In this document: positions 36,580 to 46,048 of the stretch, piece by piece
How positions within the stretch are numbered: the first letter of the stretch is position 1
Layout: the number at the start of each line of letters is the position of its first letter
From: Paraburkholderia rhynchosiae
GTDB taxonomy: Bacteria > Pseudomonadota > Gammaproteobacteria > Burkholderiales > Burkholderiaceae
Length of the DNA stretch: 64,000 nucleotides
Assembly: GCF_002879865.1 (NCBI RefSeq)
Contig: NZ_PNXY01000025.1
Location: 47,792 to 111,791 of the forward strand
Reading direction: 5' to 3'
Program-made: the position numbers and the translations under genes
The notes under the pieces: generated by a model
Told to the model about the DNA's origin: nothing
The model's input: the letters and a program-made list of their open reading frames with translations, nothing else
The model's database searches: none

Positions 36580-37038
36580 ATGAAACGCATTTTTCCGTCT
36601 GCCGCATGGCGTGCTTTTCTCTTCGCCGTACTCGCTCTCGCGACCGGCGCGCTGCCGCTCGCGAGTCACGCGGCCGCTCTCGATACGCCGCTCGCCTGCA
36701 ATCAAAGCGGTCATCAGTTCATTGCCGATCTCGCCGCGCAACAACTGATCGATCCAAAGCCGACGCGCGTCGAAAGCAATTCGATCAACGCATTTTCTCC
36801 TGCGCAAGGCGCGGACCTGACCGCGTTCGGGTTCCATATATTCGCGGTGGTCGGTTACGAGAAGGACGATCCCATGTTCCGCGTGGGAGAAGGCGAGCCG
36901 GTCGCGAGTTCGGCCTATGGTGTCGTGGTATTCGGGAGCGAATCAAAGGTCCGGAACGCGGTGACGGCAGCCGGTGGCACGGCGATCGTGCACCGCGTCG
37001 CGCCGCTCATCACGGCGATTTTCTGCAAGCGGAGCTGA
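36580..37038 (+). CDS. Small secreted protein of unknown function
   Basis: A 152-residue protein with a clear signal peptide (residues 1-31, MKRIFPSAAWRAF then a hydrophobic stretch, ending SHAA). The mature part contains two cysteines (LACNQ and FCKRS at the C-terminus) that could form a disulfide. I recognise no domain. The ATG at 36580 is chosen to begin the signal peptide. The 269-bp region before it is shared with the divergent lipid-type operon and has no convincing gene. Confidence 0.7.
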   Translation: MKRIFPSAAWRAFLFAVLALATGALPLASHAAALDTPLACNQSGHQFIADLAAQQLIDPKPTRVESNSINAFSPAQGADLTAFGFHIFAVVGYEKDDPMFRVGEGEPVASSAYGVVVFGSESKVRNAVTAAGGTAIVHRVAPLITAIFCKRS

Positions 37039-37076
37039 GGCGGCGCTTCGCGTACGCGTGCCGCCTCGCCTGATGG

Positions 37077-39033
37077 CTACAGCTTGACCGACGTCGGATC
37101 GGCCGTCAGATAACCGACCGTCGCGCCGAACCGGTCTTTATAGTTGGCGCGCACGAGCGGATCGAGTGTGGATTTGACCTTGTCGTGCAACGGACTTTCC
37201 CAATCGCCGACGTGCTGGAAGTTGCTCATCACGTAGGTCCAGCCGTTGATTTCGTCGACGGCGTGCAGGCCCGTCGATTCCGCGCCCGACGGACACGACA
37301 GCACGCGCGAAAGCGTCTTCGTATCGACGTTGTACGCCCACAGGAAATTGTTCACGTGCATGCCGCTGTCCTCGCCGATGAACAGCGTGCGCAGCTTCTC
37401 CGAGAACTTGAGGTTGTCCGGGTTGGCGATACGGTCCGGGTTTGCCGTGTTGCCGAGCGCGTCGGCGGTTGACAGATCCTCGCCCACCAGCGCCGCGGGC
37501 GCCGCCATATCGACCGGCACCCAGTCGCTATTGATCGCGCCGCCGCTGCGGTCGAGCTGGCCGCCCTTCATGTTGAGCGCGTAGACCGCGCCGGCGCTGA
37601 TGGCCTTGTCGACCGCCACGTCCGTCGACGCAGCGTTGCCCCGCACCATCGACTTCTCGACCCGCGACATGGCCGAATACAGCACCTTGTCCTTGATATT
37701 GACGGTCGTGCCTTCGAGCTTCGTGAAGCCCACGCTGCCCGCCGGCCAGCGCGGCGTAGCGGTGCGTCTCGAGGAAAGTCGCTGCCTTCGTCATGCCCGG
37801 CTTCACGCGAATCCAGTTGAATGTGCCGTTGAAGTTGATCTTCGTGTACGACGTGTCGGCCGGATTCGTGGTCGCGACGTCCATGATGTCGCTTGCGGTC
37901 AGCGTGTTCGCAAGCGACTCGATTTCCGCGCTGGTCGCATGACCCAGGTTGATCCACGAAAGTGTCGCCGCGCCCGCGCCGCTCGACGACACCTGCGTCC
38001 ACTTCGCGACGTACAACGTGCCAGCCGACAGATCGGCCTCGCGGTCAGCAACGAACATGAAGAGGCCGCCGTTGGTGGCGTCATCGCCCATCAGCACGGT
38101 GCGCCTATCAGGCATCACCTGAACCAGTTCGTGCGAGATGCGGCCGAGGCAGTAGTGCTTCTTGATCGAGCCGGTGCCGTCAGGGTTGACGGTGACTTCG
38201 GGCAGATGACCGTAGTGATATGGATTCGCCGTCGTTTCGCTGCCGAACAGGTTGCGGCTGAAGCCTTTGAACTGGCTGTTGGTGGCGATCGTCGTCGCGT
38301 CGGGCTCGTACTCTTCGCTCGACAGATGGGTGTTCCACGGCGACAGGCTCGCGCCGCAAGTGATCCACAAACCGTGCACCTTCGATGTATCGACGTTGTG
38401 ATAGCCAACTAGCGTGAGCTTGCCGGTGGCCGGGTCCTGATCGAGCGTGAGGACGGCGATCGGCGACGGCAATTGACCGTACATCGACACCAGGCTCTGA
38501 TCGCGCGTCGCGTATTCGAACTGCACGACCGCGAACACGGCGTTGCCCTTGATGCCCTTCACGGTGGGATTGTCGAGGCGGATCAGCGAACTGCCATCCG
38601 GACAATCGGAGTAGAACTGGCGCTCCTTGCCCGCAACCGATTTGTCGATGATCGGCTGATTGTTGATGTCAAAGTAACCGCCCGCGAGAATCGTCCCGCC
38701 CTGGATGTTCGCCACGCTGTCGCCGGTGATGAAGAACGGCTGATACGAAAGCTTGAACGTGCGGCTGCTGCCGTCGCTCAATTGCACGGTCAGTGTTGAG
38801 CCCACAGTCGTTTTCGCCATCGCGGCGGGGTCGGTCAGCGTCGGCGCGGTCATCGCGCTAAAAGCCGCGGACATGAAGTTGGCGGCCGGCTTGACCGTGC
38901 TCGCCACATCGTTGCTGCCGCCGCCGCAGGCGCTCAACATGGAAGCCGTGGCGAACCCGCCTAACGGCAGCATCGGTACGCCGGCGAACAGTTTCAGGGC
39001 CTTGCGGCGGGAAGGGTCGAACGGCTCTGCCAT
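37077..39033 (-). pseudogene. phoX: PhoX-type alkaline phosphatase (DUF839) with a frameshift
   Basis: The first frame starts at 39033 and gives a Tat signal (SRRKALKLFAGVPM) with a lipobox (LSAC), then the PhoX/DUF839 domain (text SPWNTHLSSEEYEPD and GRISHELVQVMPD). Near 37738-37745 the frame breaks: after ETHRYAALAGG the homologous reading continues as SVGFTKLEGTTVNIKDK in the next frame to 37077. Removing one base from the GGG run gives an unbroken 652-codon gene, the usual PhoX length. PhoX enzymes need calcium and iron and release phosphate in the periplasm. A sequencing error would look the same. Confidence 0.82.
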
Positions 39034-39213
39034 GTTGTCGTAATCCTGGTTGTGGGTGACGTGGGTGACTCACAGCCGGCACGACTCGGATTAAAACCGC
39101 ATGGTTCGCACTCGCGCCGCTATGACGCGAGGATTCTATGAAGTGAATGTGAAAGTATATTGACAGGAATTGGTAATACTTCGACTCAGGCCCGCGCGGT
39201 TCAGACGTGGACT

Positions 39214-39774
39214 TCAGCCCGGACGCCGGAATTCATTCTCGACCCACGCGGAAGCGCTGGCCTTGCTCAACTTGAAACTGGGCGCCACTTGCACTTGCGC
39301 GAGCGGTTCGCCGAATGTGTCGAGCGCGGTCAGCAGCGCGTACGGCTCGTCTTCATCCGGCACGATGTCGAGCGTGATGTCGAGTTCGCCGTTGCCATCC
39401 GCACTCGACACGCGCACCTCCTTGTGAAGCTGCGCGCGTAATTGCTGCTCGTGACGGCGCAACACTTCAGACGCGGTTTTCACGAGCGTGTTGAACGCGC
39501 CCGTGTCGAGCGGCTTGGGATCTTTCTTGTTGCGGCCCATGGTCCATGGACCGACCAGCGCGGGTTCCGCTTCGCCGTCCTTGATCATTTCGACGGCCCA
39601 GCCTTCGTCGTCTTCGTTCTTGATGACGCGCGCGGTCCAGCCGTCGTCGCGCCAAAGACGCGCTTCGTGCAGCGTTTCGGGCTCGGCGTCGACCTGCACG
39701 GTGTCCATTGCGGACGAGCCTTCCGTCGCGGGATCAGCAGCGTTGTCGGACGATGGAAGGGTTGGATCGGTCAT
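39214..39774 (-). CDS. Conserved hypothetical protein
   Basis: A 186-residue acidic protein without signal or membrane segment. Text EARLWRDDGWTARVIKNEDDEGWAVEMIKDGEAEPALVGPW is followed by a helical stretch (LVKTASEVLRRHEQQLRAQLHKEV) and a beta-rich C-terminal half. I recognise no family. The ATG at 39772-39774 is chosen as the first that starts a protein-like sequence. The frame extends upstream to 40134 but that part is not this gene. Confidence 0.7.
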   Translation of the reverse strand: MTDPTLPSSDNAADPATEGSSAMDTVQVDAEPETLHEARLWRDDGWTARVIKNEDDEGWAVEMIKDGEAEPALVGPWTMGRNKKDPKPLDTGAFNTLVKTASEVLRRHEQQLRAQLHKEVRVSSADGNGELDITLDIVPDEDEPYALLTALDTFGEPLAQVQVAPSFKLSKASASAWVENEFRRPG

Positions 39775-39785
39775 TACAGGTTCAC

Positions 39786-40156
39786 TCACTTTCGCTGGAC
39801 GGAAAACATATATCGAGCATGCGATTCTACCTGCCCCGTCTGTACAGGATGCGTCCCTCTGACGAACGGACAAGTCGCCGCGGGTATTTCGCGCGTGTAT
39901 TCGAACAACCAGGGCGGCCATAGCAACTGACAGCAAGGCAGCGGTTCGGTGTCGACCACGTACTCGGCTTGCGCGGCAGCGAAGAGCTGGGCGGCGATCA
40001 GCACGCTGGCGCCGCCGTCGACCGGCAATCAGGCTGCCGCGGCTGTCGGCTTGCGTCACCGCTTCCAGGCTTCCACGCAGTGTTTGCAGCGCGGACGCAC
40101 CGATTCGCGCTCTCGGTGAACTCGCGCGTGACAAGATCGCGCTGCGCGTTTTCCAT
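39786..40156 (-). pseudogene. Possible decayed small gene with two frameshifts
   Basis: The ATG at 40154-40156 opens MENAQRDLVTREFTES. The next frame then reads RIGASALQTLRGSLEAVTQ...SLIAG. The third frame continues VDGGASVLIAAQLFAAAQ and ends at 39786. Each of the three pieces has the GC-rich third positions normal here and joins end to end, so a single gene with two single-base changes near 40105 and 40020 is plausible. I do not recognise the protein. Confidence is low. Confidence 0.35.
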
Positions 40157-40378
40157 GAGCGAGAGGTTTCAGCGTGTAACGAAGGTCACCGCTCAAGCGT
40201 GTGCTGGGTATACTCGGGCGGTCCGCTTTCTTCATCACGATTGCAACGTGCTTGCAACGCGGCGGGATGGCGGCTTCGTCGCGAAGCAAGCTTTTGCGTT
40301 GATTGCTGGATTGATCGCGTTGTGCTTCGCCCGCGCCCCAAGTTCCCGCACATGACCGGGGACGCCGACGACCTCACC

Positions 40379-40741
40379 ATGAAACGAACCTTCCTGCTTG
40401 CTCCCGCTGTTGTTGCCATTGCCATTGCCACGCTCGCGGCTTGCGGTTCCTCCAGCGGGCCTGCCGCTCGCGACGCGTCGCAGCCCATGATCTACGTGTC
40501 CTCGCAGCGCGCGCCCGCCTATATCGCCCATTGCCTCGAAAGCCGCTTGTCACGCGCACACGTGTCGCGCGTGGGCAGTGCGACCGAGATCGCGGTCGGC
40601 TCCAGTTCGAACAACTCGTACTTCGTCACGCTGACGCCCTCGAACGCCGGTTCCGTTATCAAGGTGGTGCGCCCGGTCGATGCGCCAGACGATCCACCTG
40701 AAGAGGAAATGCGCTTCGATATTGCGCGCTGCGTGACCTGA
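40379..40741 (+). CDS. Small lipoprotein of unknown function
   Basis: A 120-residue protein with a lipoprotein signal peptide (residues 1-21, ending LAAC-GSSS). The mature part contains two further cysteines (AHCLES and IARCVT), which could pair. The ATG at 40379 is chosen to start the signal. The frame is open upstream to 40199 without signal features. It is a conserved-looking short extracytoplasmic protein with no recognised function. Confidence 0.75.
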   Translation: MKRTFLLAPAVVAIAIATLAACGSSSGPAARDASQPMIYVSSQRAPAYIAHCLESRLSRAHVSRVGSATEIAVGSSSNNSYFVTLTPSNAGSVIKVVRPVDAPDDPPEEEMRFDIARCVT

Positions 40742-40891
40742 TGCCCTTCGTTCATGCACGCTTCGCTCGTGCTTGACGTGCCACGCCGGCACGCGATTTT
40801 TTAATCGACGTCCCGGCTATTTTTTTGTCCGCTCATCTGCGAACATAGGCGCCCTTTGTTCTTCATGCGGCGCGCTGCGCCGTGAGCTTTA

Positions 40892-41410
40892 ATGGCATCC
40901 AGCAAAGCACATCATGCAACCGGTTTTGCGGCCGGCGTCATCGCGGCGGCCCTCGTCGCGCGCAGCGGCGGCGGCCCCGGTGGCGCACCTTATATCGGCA
41001 TGCTAATGAGTTTTATCGCCGGGGTTGCGGGCAGTACGGCGCCGGACTGGCTCGAAGTCGCGTGGTGGTCGCGCGCGCGACGCCTGTGGATCACACATCG
41101 CACGTTGACGCATTGGGGCATCGGCTGGATCGCGTTGCTCGCGGTGTCATATCGCGAGCTTGGGCATTCGATCTATGCAGCGCCCGCGTTCGGCTTCGCG
41201 TGCGGCGGCCTGATGCATCTGCTTGCCGACTGGCCAAACCCGCTCGGTGTGCCGTGGATCGCCGGACGGCATTCGTTGAACCTCTGGAATAGCGGACACT
41301 GCGATCTAATTGTGGTCGCCGCCTCGTGGGTCGCGGCGTGGTGGGTCGGTCAGCATGTGGGGCTGCCTGGCGTGCATGGGCTTGAGCTGTTGCAGCACTT
41401 GCGCTTGTGA
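40892..41410 (+). CDS. Metal-dependent membrane hydrolase, YdjM/DUF457 family
   Basis: A 172-residue inner-membrane protein. The family's conserved histidines and acidic residues are visible: KAHHATG near the N-terminus, STAPDWLE, THRTLTHWG and the HLLADWPNPLGVPW block. Four hydrophobic helices are seen. The family is linked to LexA-regulated YdjM in enterics. The substrate is unknown. Confidence 0.78.
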   Translation: MASSKAHHATGFAAGVIAAALVARSGGGPGGAPYIGMLMSFIAGVAGSTAPDWLEVAWWSRARRLWITHRTLTHWGIGWIALLAVSYRELGHSIYAAPAFGFACGGLMHLLADWPNPLGVPWIAGRHSLNLWNSGHCDLIVVAASWVAAWWVGQHVGLPGVHGLELLQHLRL

Positions 41411-41472
41411 GCCACGGATTGAAACACGACGGTTGAAACACGCCGATTGAAACGCGCGAAGCATGCCGCCTA

Positions 41473-42291
41473 TCAACGCATCGCAGCAGCGTAGTTCGCG
41501 GGCGTGACGCCGAGCAGGCGCACGAAAGCCCTCGTCATGTGGCTCTGATCGGCAAAGCCAGCGGCGAGCGCGGCGTCAGCGAGTGATGCACCTCGTGCGA
41601 TCAACTGCCTCGCCGACACAACGCGCCGCTGCATCCGGTATGCGTGCGGCGGCAAACCTACTTGATGTGCGAAACCTCGCAGCAACTGAAAGCGGCTCAT
41701 GCCGGCTTCATCGGCGAGATCGGCAAGTGTGAGCGGCGCGGCGGGATCGTCGTCGATGCGCGCCTTCGCTCGCGCAATTGGCCCGACGGAATGCGACGGC
41801 AAAGCCTGCGCATGACGGGTCGCATGAGCGGAAAGCAGATGCGCGAGCAGTTCGAGCAAAACATGTTCGCGCGCCAGGTCATCAGGCACGGAAGGCGCCA
41901 GCACGGCCACGGCAAATAATCGTTCGAAGAGACGCTTGAGCAACGGATCATGCACCACCGGCTGCGTGAGCTCGATTTCGCGCGCTGCCGCGCCGCTCAA
42001 TTCGGTTGCCGCGCCGGCAAGCATCGGCGGCTCGAAATACAGCATGCGCCACACGCGGCCACGCTCGTCGAGCGGACTGCCATCGTGCACTTCACCGGGA
42101 TTGACCATGATCGCGTCGTTCGCACGCGCTTCGACAGGGCCACGGCCACTCGCCGATTTATGCCCGCCGCTGACAATCACGCCAACGCCAAAACGGTCGT
42201 GGGAGTGACGCGGAAACGCATGGGCGGTTTCGGCCATGGTTGCTTCGATGCCGGCAATCGCGCAACGCGGCATGTGGACGCGCCCGCGCAT
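41473..42291 (-). CDS. AraC-family transcriptional regulator
   Basis: A 272-residue protein. An N-terminal cupin-like AraC ligand domain (HAFPRHSHDRFGVGVIVSGG) is followed by two helix-turn-helix motifs (about 180-265; LADLADEAGMSRFQLLRGFAHQVGLPPHAYRMQRR and DAALAAGFADQSHMTRAFVRLLGVTP). The ATG at 42291 lies one base past the serine acetyltransferase stop. An internal ATG at 42273 is the alternative start. Co-transcription with the acetyltransferase is probable; targets are unknown. Confidence 0.85.
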   Translation of the reverse strand: MRGRVHMPRCAIAGIEATMAETAHAFPRHSHDRFGVGVIVSGGHKSASGRGPVEARANDAIMVNPGEVHDGSPLDERGRVWRMLYFEPPMLAGAATELSGAAAREIELTQPVVHDPLLKRLFERLFAVAVLAPSVPDDLAREHVLLELLAHLLSAHATRHAQALPSHSVGPIARAKARIDDDPAAPLTLADLADEAGMSRFQLLRGFAHQVGLPPHAYRMQRRVVSARQLIARGASLADAALAAGFADQSHMTRAFVRLLGVTPANYAAAMR

Positions 42292-42292
42292 T

Positions 42293-43219
42293 TCAGCGCC
42301 GCCCCTCTTCGCCGCGCTCGCCTTCGCGGACCTTGCCTTGCGACACGCTGCTGCCCGGCGGCACGCTATGCGTGAGCCACACATTGCCCCCAATCACCGA
42401 GCCTCGCCCGATGGTCACTCGTCCGAGGATCGTCGCGCCGGCGTAGATCACGACATCGTCCTCGACGATCGGATGCCGCGCATTGCCCTTGATGAGCGCG
42501 CCGTCGATATCCGCGGCGAAGCTCTTCGCACCGAGCGTCACCGCCTGATACACGCGCACGCGCTCGCCGATGATCGCGGTCTCGCCGATCACTACGCCCG
42601 TGCCGTGGTCGATGAAAAAACTCGGCCCAATAGTCGCGCCGGGGTGAATGTCGATGCCGGTTGCCGAGTGCGCAATCTCGTTGATGAAACGCGCGAGCAG
42701 CGGCACGCCGAGACGATGCAACGCATGCGCGAGACGGTGATGCGTCATCGCCCATACACCCGGATAGCAGAGCAGAATTTCGGTGATGTGCTGCGCGGCC
42801 GGGTCGCCGGTAAAAGCCGCCTGTATGTCGCTCACCAGCAGCGCGCGAATGCCGGGCAACTGCGTGCCGAATTCGCGCGCGACGTCGAACGCACGCTCGC
42901 CCAACTCCGCCTCGGGCGTTTGCGCGTGTTCGGGCAGAAACCGCAGCGCACGGCGGATCTGTTCCGCGAGCAGACGCAACGTGCTTTCGAGCGTGTGGCC
43001 GACGTAGTAGTCGACGGTTTCGTCAGTCAGATCGGGCGCGCCGTAATGCGTGGGGAAGAGCGCCGCACGCAGGCCGGCGACGATGTCGACCACCGCGTGG
43101 CGCGACGGCAATTCGCGAATGCCGAGCGGATGCCGGGTGCGATGCAGTTCCTCACGCGACGCACGCAGGTCGGCGACGATCTGTTCAAGGCCCCAGTTAT
43201 GGGAAGGCACGTTAGGCAT
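42293..43219 (-). CDS. epsC: Serine O-acetyltransferase (EpsC/CysE family)
   Basis: A 308-residue enzyme that makes O-acetylserine for cysteine synthesis. An N-terminal helical domain precedes a left-handed beta-helix of hexapeptide repeats (IDIHPGATIGPSFFIDHGTGVVIGETAIIGERVRVYQAV, then IVEDDVVIYAGATILGRVTIGRGSVIGG). The catalytic histidine and aspartate lie in the HPGATIG and DHGTG blocks. The start ATG at 43217-43219 (MPNVPSHNW) is chosen over a TTG-like one upstream. It is coupled to the AraC gene. Confidence 0.9.
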   Translation of the reverse strand: MPNVPSHNWGLEQIVADLRASREELHRTRHPLGIRELPSRHAVVDIVAGLRAALFPTHYGAPDLTDETVDYYVGHTLESTLRLLAEQIRRALRFLPEHAQTPEAELGERAFDVAREFGTQLPGIRALLVSDIQAAFTGDPAAQHITEILLCYPGVWAMTHHRLAHALHRLGVPLLARFINEIAHSATGIDIHPGATIGPSFFIDHGTGVVIGETAIIGERVRVYQAVTLGAKSFAADIDGALIKGNARHPIVEDDVVIYAGATILGRVTIGRGSVIGGNVWLTHSVPPGSSVSQGKVREGERGEEGRR

Positions 43220-43324
43220 AAGAGGACAGCGCCGCGCGATGAGCACGGTATGGAGTGATTGTCCCGAGAGATTACCGCGTTTTGCCGCGGCTCGCGCAGC
43301 CTCGCGCGAAGGCGCGGCGTGCGC

Positions 43325-43558
43325 TCAGATGGTCAGACTGCTCGCGTCGATCCAGCGCATTGCCCAGTCGCGCGCATGCGCGATGGCGGCGGCCTCGTCG
43401 TGAAAGCGCAGATCGGTAGGGAAAAAACGGTTGGCGACCAGTTCGCCGTCGCTCGACCGCGAAATGACCACGTAAGGTTGCCAACTGCCGTCGCCGACAC
43501 GCGCCGGTGCGCAATTTAACAAATAGCCGCGATGTGTGAATGCAGCATCGAAGTGCAT
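43325..43558 (-). CDS. Small conserved hypothetical protein
   Basis: A 77-residue soluble protein: MHFDAAFTHRGYLLNC and GSWQPYVVISRSSDGELVANRFF blocks, then ARDWAMRWIDASSLTI. The two blocks look like a small domain found in single copy in many Burkholderiales. It lies upstream of the serine acetyltransferase on the same strand, with a 105-bp gap. Function unknown. Confidence 0.6.
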   Translation of the reverse strand: MHFDAAFTHRGYLLNCAPARVGDGSWQPYVVISRSSDGELVANRFFPTDLRFHDEAAAIAHARDWAMRWIDASSLTI

Positions 43559-43646
43559 GTGTCACCCGCCCTGACGGCCCCGTAGAATGTTTTGAGTAAG
43601 CGCGCGTTCGTCGCGCCGGTCCTGAACAAACAGCAGTAAGAATCGC

Positions 43647-43712
43647 GATTACAGCGTCCCGATTACAGCGCTTGAATCACAGCGCTTCGCTCGCCGGAGT
43701 ATGATCATACTC
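43647..43712. repeat. Three 14-bp direct repeats and a 16-bp palindrome
   Basis: Units GATTACAGCGTCCC, GATTACAGCGCTTG and AATCACAGCGCTTC lie at 43647-43660, 43661-43674 and 43675-43688. A perfect 16-bp palindrome, GAGTATGATCATACTC, follows at 43697-43712. The palindrome ends 111 bp before the ATG at 43824 and is a candidate operator. Confidence 0.65.
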
Positions 43713-43823
43713 TGTAGAAAATGCGCGTTCATTAAAAAAAACGAAAGGCGCGCGCACGCAATCGCCTTGGGAAAGGAACGGACTTTGCTGTCTCTCACCT
43801 GACCTCTTGAAAGGAGAATGCAT

Positions 43824-44276
43824 ATGAACAGCGATATCAGCAAGCCAGCAGATGCGATCAAGCAGGCGGGCACGCGCGGTCCGCGCACCGCTGAACTGCA
43901 CAACGACCGCACGCACGACAGCACGGTCGACACCGACGGCAAGAATCACGAGGCCGCTCGCATCGCTGGCCAGAGCCCGATCGCGCCCGACGAGATCACC
44001 ACCAGCAACGCAACGCTCAGCAACAGCGTGCCCGAAGCGCTCGACGGCATGGCCGGATTCGACAGTCGGCCTGGCGGGAATCATCTGCTGCTGGCGCTTG
44101 AACCGGGCTATACGGTAATCGATAAAGGCATGATCGAGCCGCAGGGTGCCTATTCGGCGGATCATCAGTTCGACGATCCCCGGGCGATCGGCAGCCGCAA
44201 TGAACGTGGCCGCATTCATTACGCCCTTAATCATTTGCGGCCCACGCGCGTGATCGAAATACATCGGGTGAAATAA
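43824..44276 (+). CDS. Burkholderiales-type hypothetical protein (DUF3005-like)
   Basis: A 150-residue hydrophilic protein without signal. It starts MNSDISKPADAIKQ and contains HDSTVDTDGKNHEAARIAGQSPIAPDE and a C-terminal GRIHYALNHLRPTRVIEIHRVK. From memory it resembles DUF3005 proteins, but I cannot check it. AAGGAG at 43811-43816 lies 7 bp before the ATG at 43824 and only 1 bp before an ATG at 43818, so 43824 is the start. Confidence 0.7.
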   Translation: MNSDISKPADAIKQAGTRGPRTAELHNDRTHDSTVDTDGKNHEAARIAGQSPIAPDEITTSNATLSNSVPEALDGMAGFDSRPGGNHLLLALEPGYTVIDKGMIEPQGAYSADHQFDDPRAIGSRNERGRIHYALNHLRPTRVIEIHRVK

Positions 44277-44481
44277 TCACTCGCTGCGCTGCGTTTGAAT
44301 GATCGCGACAGGGCGTATTTGTAAGCAGATTTGAAAGCGCGCACCGTTTAAATCGCGGTGCTCTTTTTATCGCTTGTCGCCGATTAGAAACTTGGGGTTG
44401 CAAGACCTGCTCGCCACCGAGGCTTTTTCCGCTGCCGAGCGCAGCGCACAATTGGCTGCACGTCAACTCACGGAGCAGCAG

Positions 44482-45087
44482 ATGAAAAAGATCGTCGTGA
44501 TCGGCGCCACGGGCACGCTGGGCCAGGCAGTGAGCGCGGAGCTGAAGGCTCGCCATGAAGTCATCGAAGTCGGCGCGACGCGCGGCCAGTATCAGGTGGA
44601 CAGCACAGATCCGGCGAGCGTCGAGCGTCTCTTTCGCGACATCGGCAAAGTGGATGGCATCGTCACTACGACCGGCAAGCTGCACTTTGGCCCGCTGCCG
44701 CAGATGAGCATCGAACAGTTCTGGGTCGGGCTGCGCGATAAGCTGATGGGGCAGATCAACGTGGTGCTCGCCGCGCAGAACTATGTGAACGACGGCGGCT
44801 CATTTACGCTGACGAGCGGCATTGTCGGCGACGAACCGATTCGCGAAGGCGCAAATGCGACGACCGTCAATCTCGCGCTGGAAGGATTCGTGCGCGGCGC
44901 GGCGATCGAGTTGCCACGCGGCATCCGCATTAACGTCGTGAGTCCGACCGTGCTCACGGAATCGATGGACGCTTATGCGCCCTACTTTCGCGGCTTCGAA
45001 CCTGTCACCGCACAACGCGCGGCACAGGCCTATTTGCGCAGCGTCGAAGGCGCGCAAACGGGCCGCGTCTATCGCGTGGGATATTGA
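44482..45087 (+). CDS. Short-chain dehydrogenase/reductase
   Basis: A 201-residue Rossmann oxidoreductase. The NAD(P) motif is GATGTLGQ at residues 7-14. The protein is short for an SDR. The tyrosine of the usual YXXXK active site is not obvious: the comparable stretch reads LTSGIVGDEPIREGANATTVNLALE. An atypical SDR that lacks the classical catalytic pair is likely. Start MKKIVVIG at 44482, a longer frame upstream being rejected. It converges on the ABC transporter genes. Confidence 0.8.
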   Translation: MKKIVVIGATGTLGQAVSAELKARHEVIEVGATRGQYQVDSTDPASVERLFRDIGKVDGIVTTTGKLHFGPLPQMSIEQFWVGLRDKLMGQINVVLAAQNYVNDGGSFTLTSGIVGDEPIREGANATTVNLALEGFVRGAAIELPRGIRINVVSPTVLTESMDAYAPYFRGFEPVTAQRAAQAYLRSVEGAQTGRVYRVGY

Positions 45088-45118
45088 TTGCTCGGCTTTG
45101 CCCGATGCGTTGCGCCGC

Positions 45119-46048
45119 TCACTGCTTCTGTTCCTTCACGCGCGAGACGATCTGCGTCGGGCTCACGAACTGGAGAGCGATCAACACCCAGATCAGCGTG
45201 ATCGCCATGTAGATCATCGCCATCGCGTCGATGGATTGCGGCGCGCGCACGCCAGTTGAAAACACCGCGTAGTACAACGCGACCACAAGCGTTTGCGTCG
45301 CGGGCCCGGCCGTGAAAAACGTCAGCTCAAACATGCCGATGGTGCGCACGAGCACGAGAAGCGCGGCGGCCAGCATGCCGGGCACGAGCAACGGCAGCAG
45401 CACGTAACGGAAATAGCGGAACGTGTTGGCGCCGAAAATGCGCGCCGCGGCTTCGAGATTCGGATCGATCTGTTCGATGAACGGCGTCATCACGAGGATC
45501 ACGAACGGCAGCGCGGGCACGAGATTCGCGAGTATCACGCCGCTCAACGTGCCGGCGAGACCGATCTTGTACATGACGGTCGCCATCGGAATGCCGTAGG
45601 TGACGGGCGGCACCATCAGCGGCAACAGGAAGATCAGCATCGCGATGCGCTTGCCGCGAAATTGCACGCGCGCGAGCGCATAGGCGGCGGGCACGCCGAG
45701 CAACACCGACAGCAATACGACCGCGCCGACCACTTCGACCGTCACCCATAGCACGCTCGCCAACTGAAAGTCGCTCCACGCCTGCGCATACCAATGCAGC
45801 GTGAAGCCTTGCGGCAGCAACGTGCCGAACCAGCGCGTCGCAACTGAATTCACCGCCACGGTCGCGATCAGCAATACGACGTTGACGAGGAAGAACACCA
45901 TCGCGCCCCATACGATCACGCGCCACACGCGGCCCGATACGCTCGCGTGCGGCTTCACACGCTTGCCCGGCTGGCGGGCATCGTCGCCATTCTGTTTCGA
46001 TGCTGACGCGGACCACGAAGGTGACGTGCCGCGATGTTCGGTCGTCAT
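45119..46048 (-). CDS. ABC transporter permease, spermidine/putrescine or Fe3+ type
   Basis: A 309-residue permease with six helices after a polar N-terminal tail of about 35 residues. The EAA loop is seen as EAAARIFGANTFRYFRYVLLPLLVPG. It overlaps the next permease's stop by one base (TGATG), so the two are coupled. It is the last gene of the operon 49250 to 45119 (binding protein, ATPase, two permeases). Confidence 0.85.
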   Translation of the reverse strand: MTTEHRGTSPSWSASASKQNGDDARQPGKRVKPHASVSGRVWRVIVWGAMVFFLVNVVLLIATVAVNSVATRWFGTLLPQGFTLHWYAQAWSDFQLASVLWVTVEVVGAVVLLSVLLGVPAAYALARVQFRGKRIAMLIFLLPLMVPPVTYGIPMATVMYKIGLAGTLSGVILANLVPALPFVILVMTPFIEQIDPNLEAAARIFGANTFRYFRYVLLPLLVPGMLAAALLVLVRTIGMFELTFFTAGPATQTLVVALYYAVFSTGVRAPQSIDAMAMIYMAITLIWVLIALQFVSPTQIVSRVKEQKQ

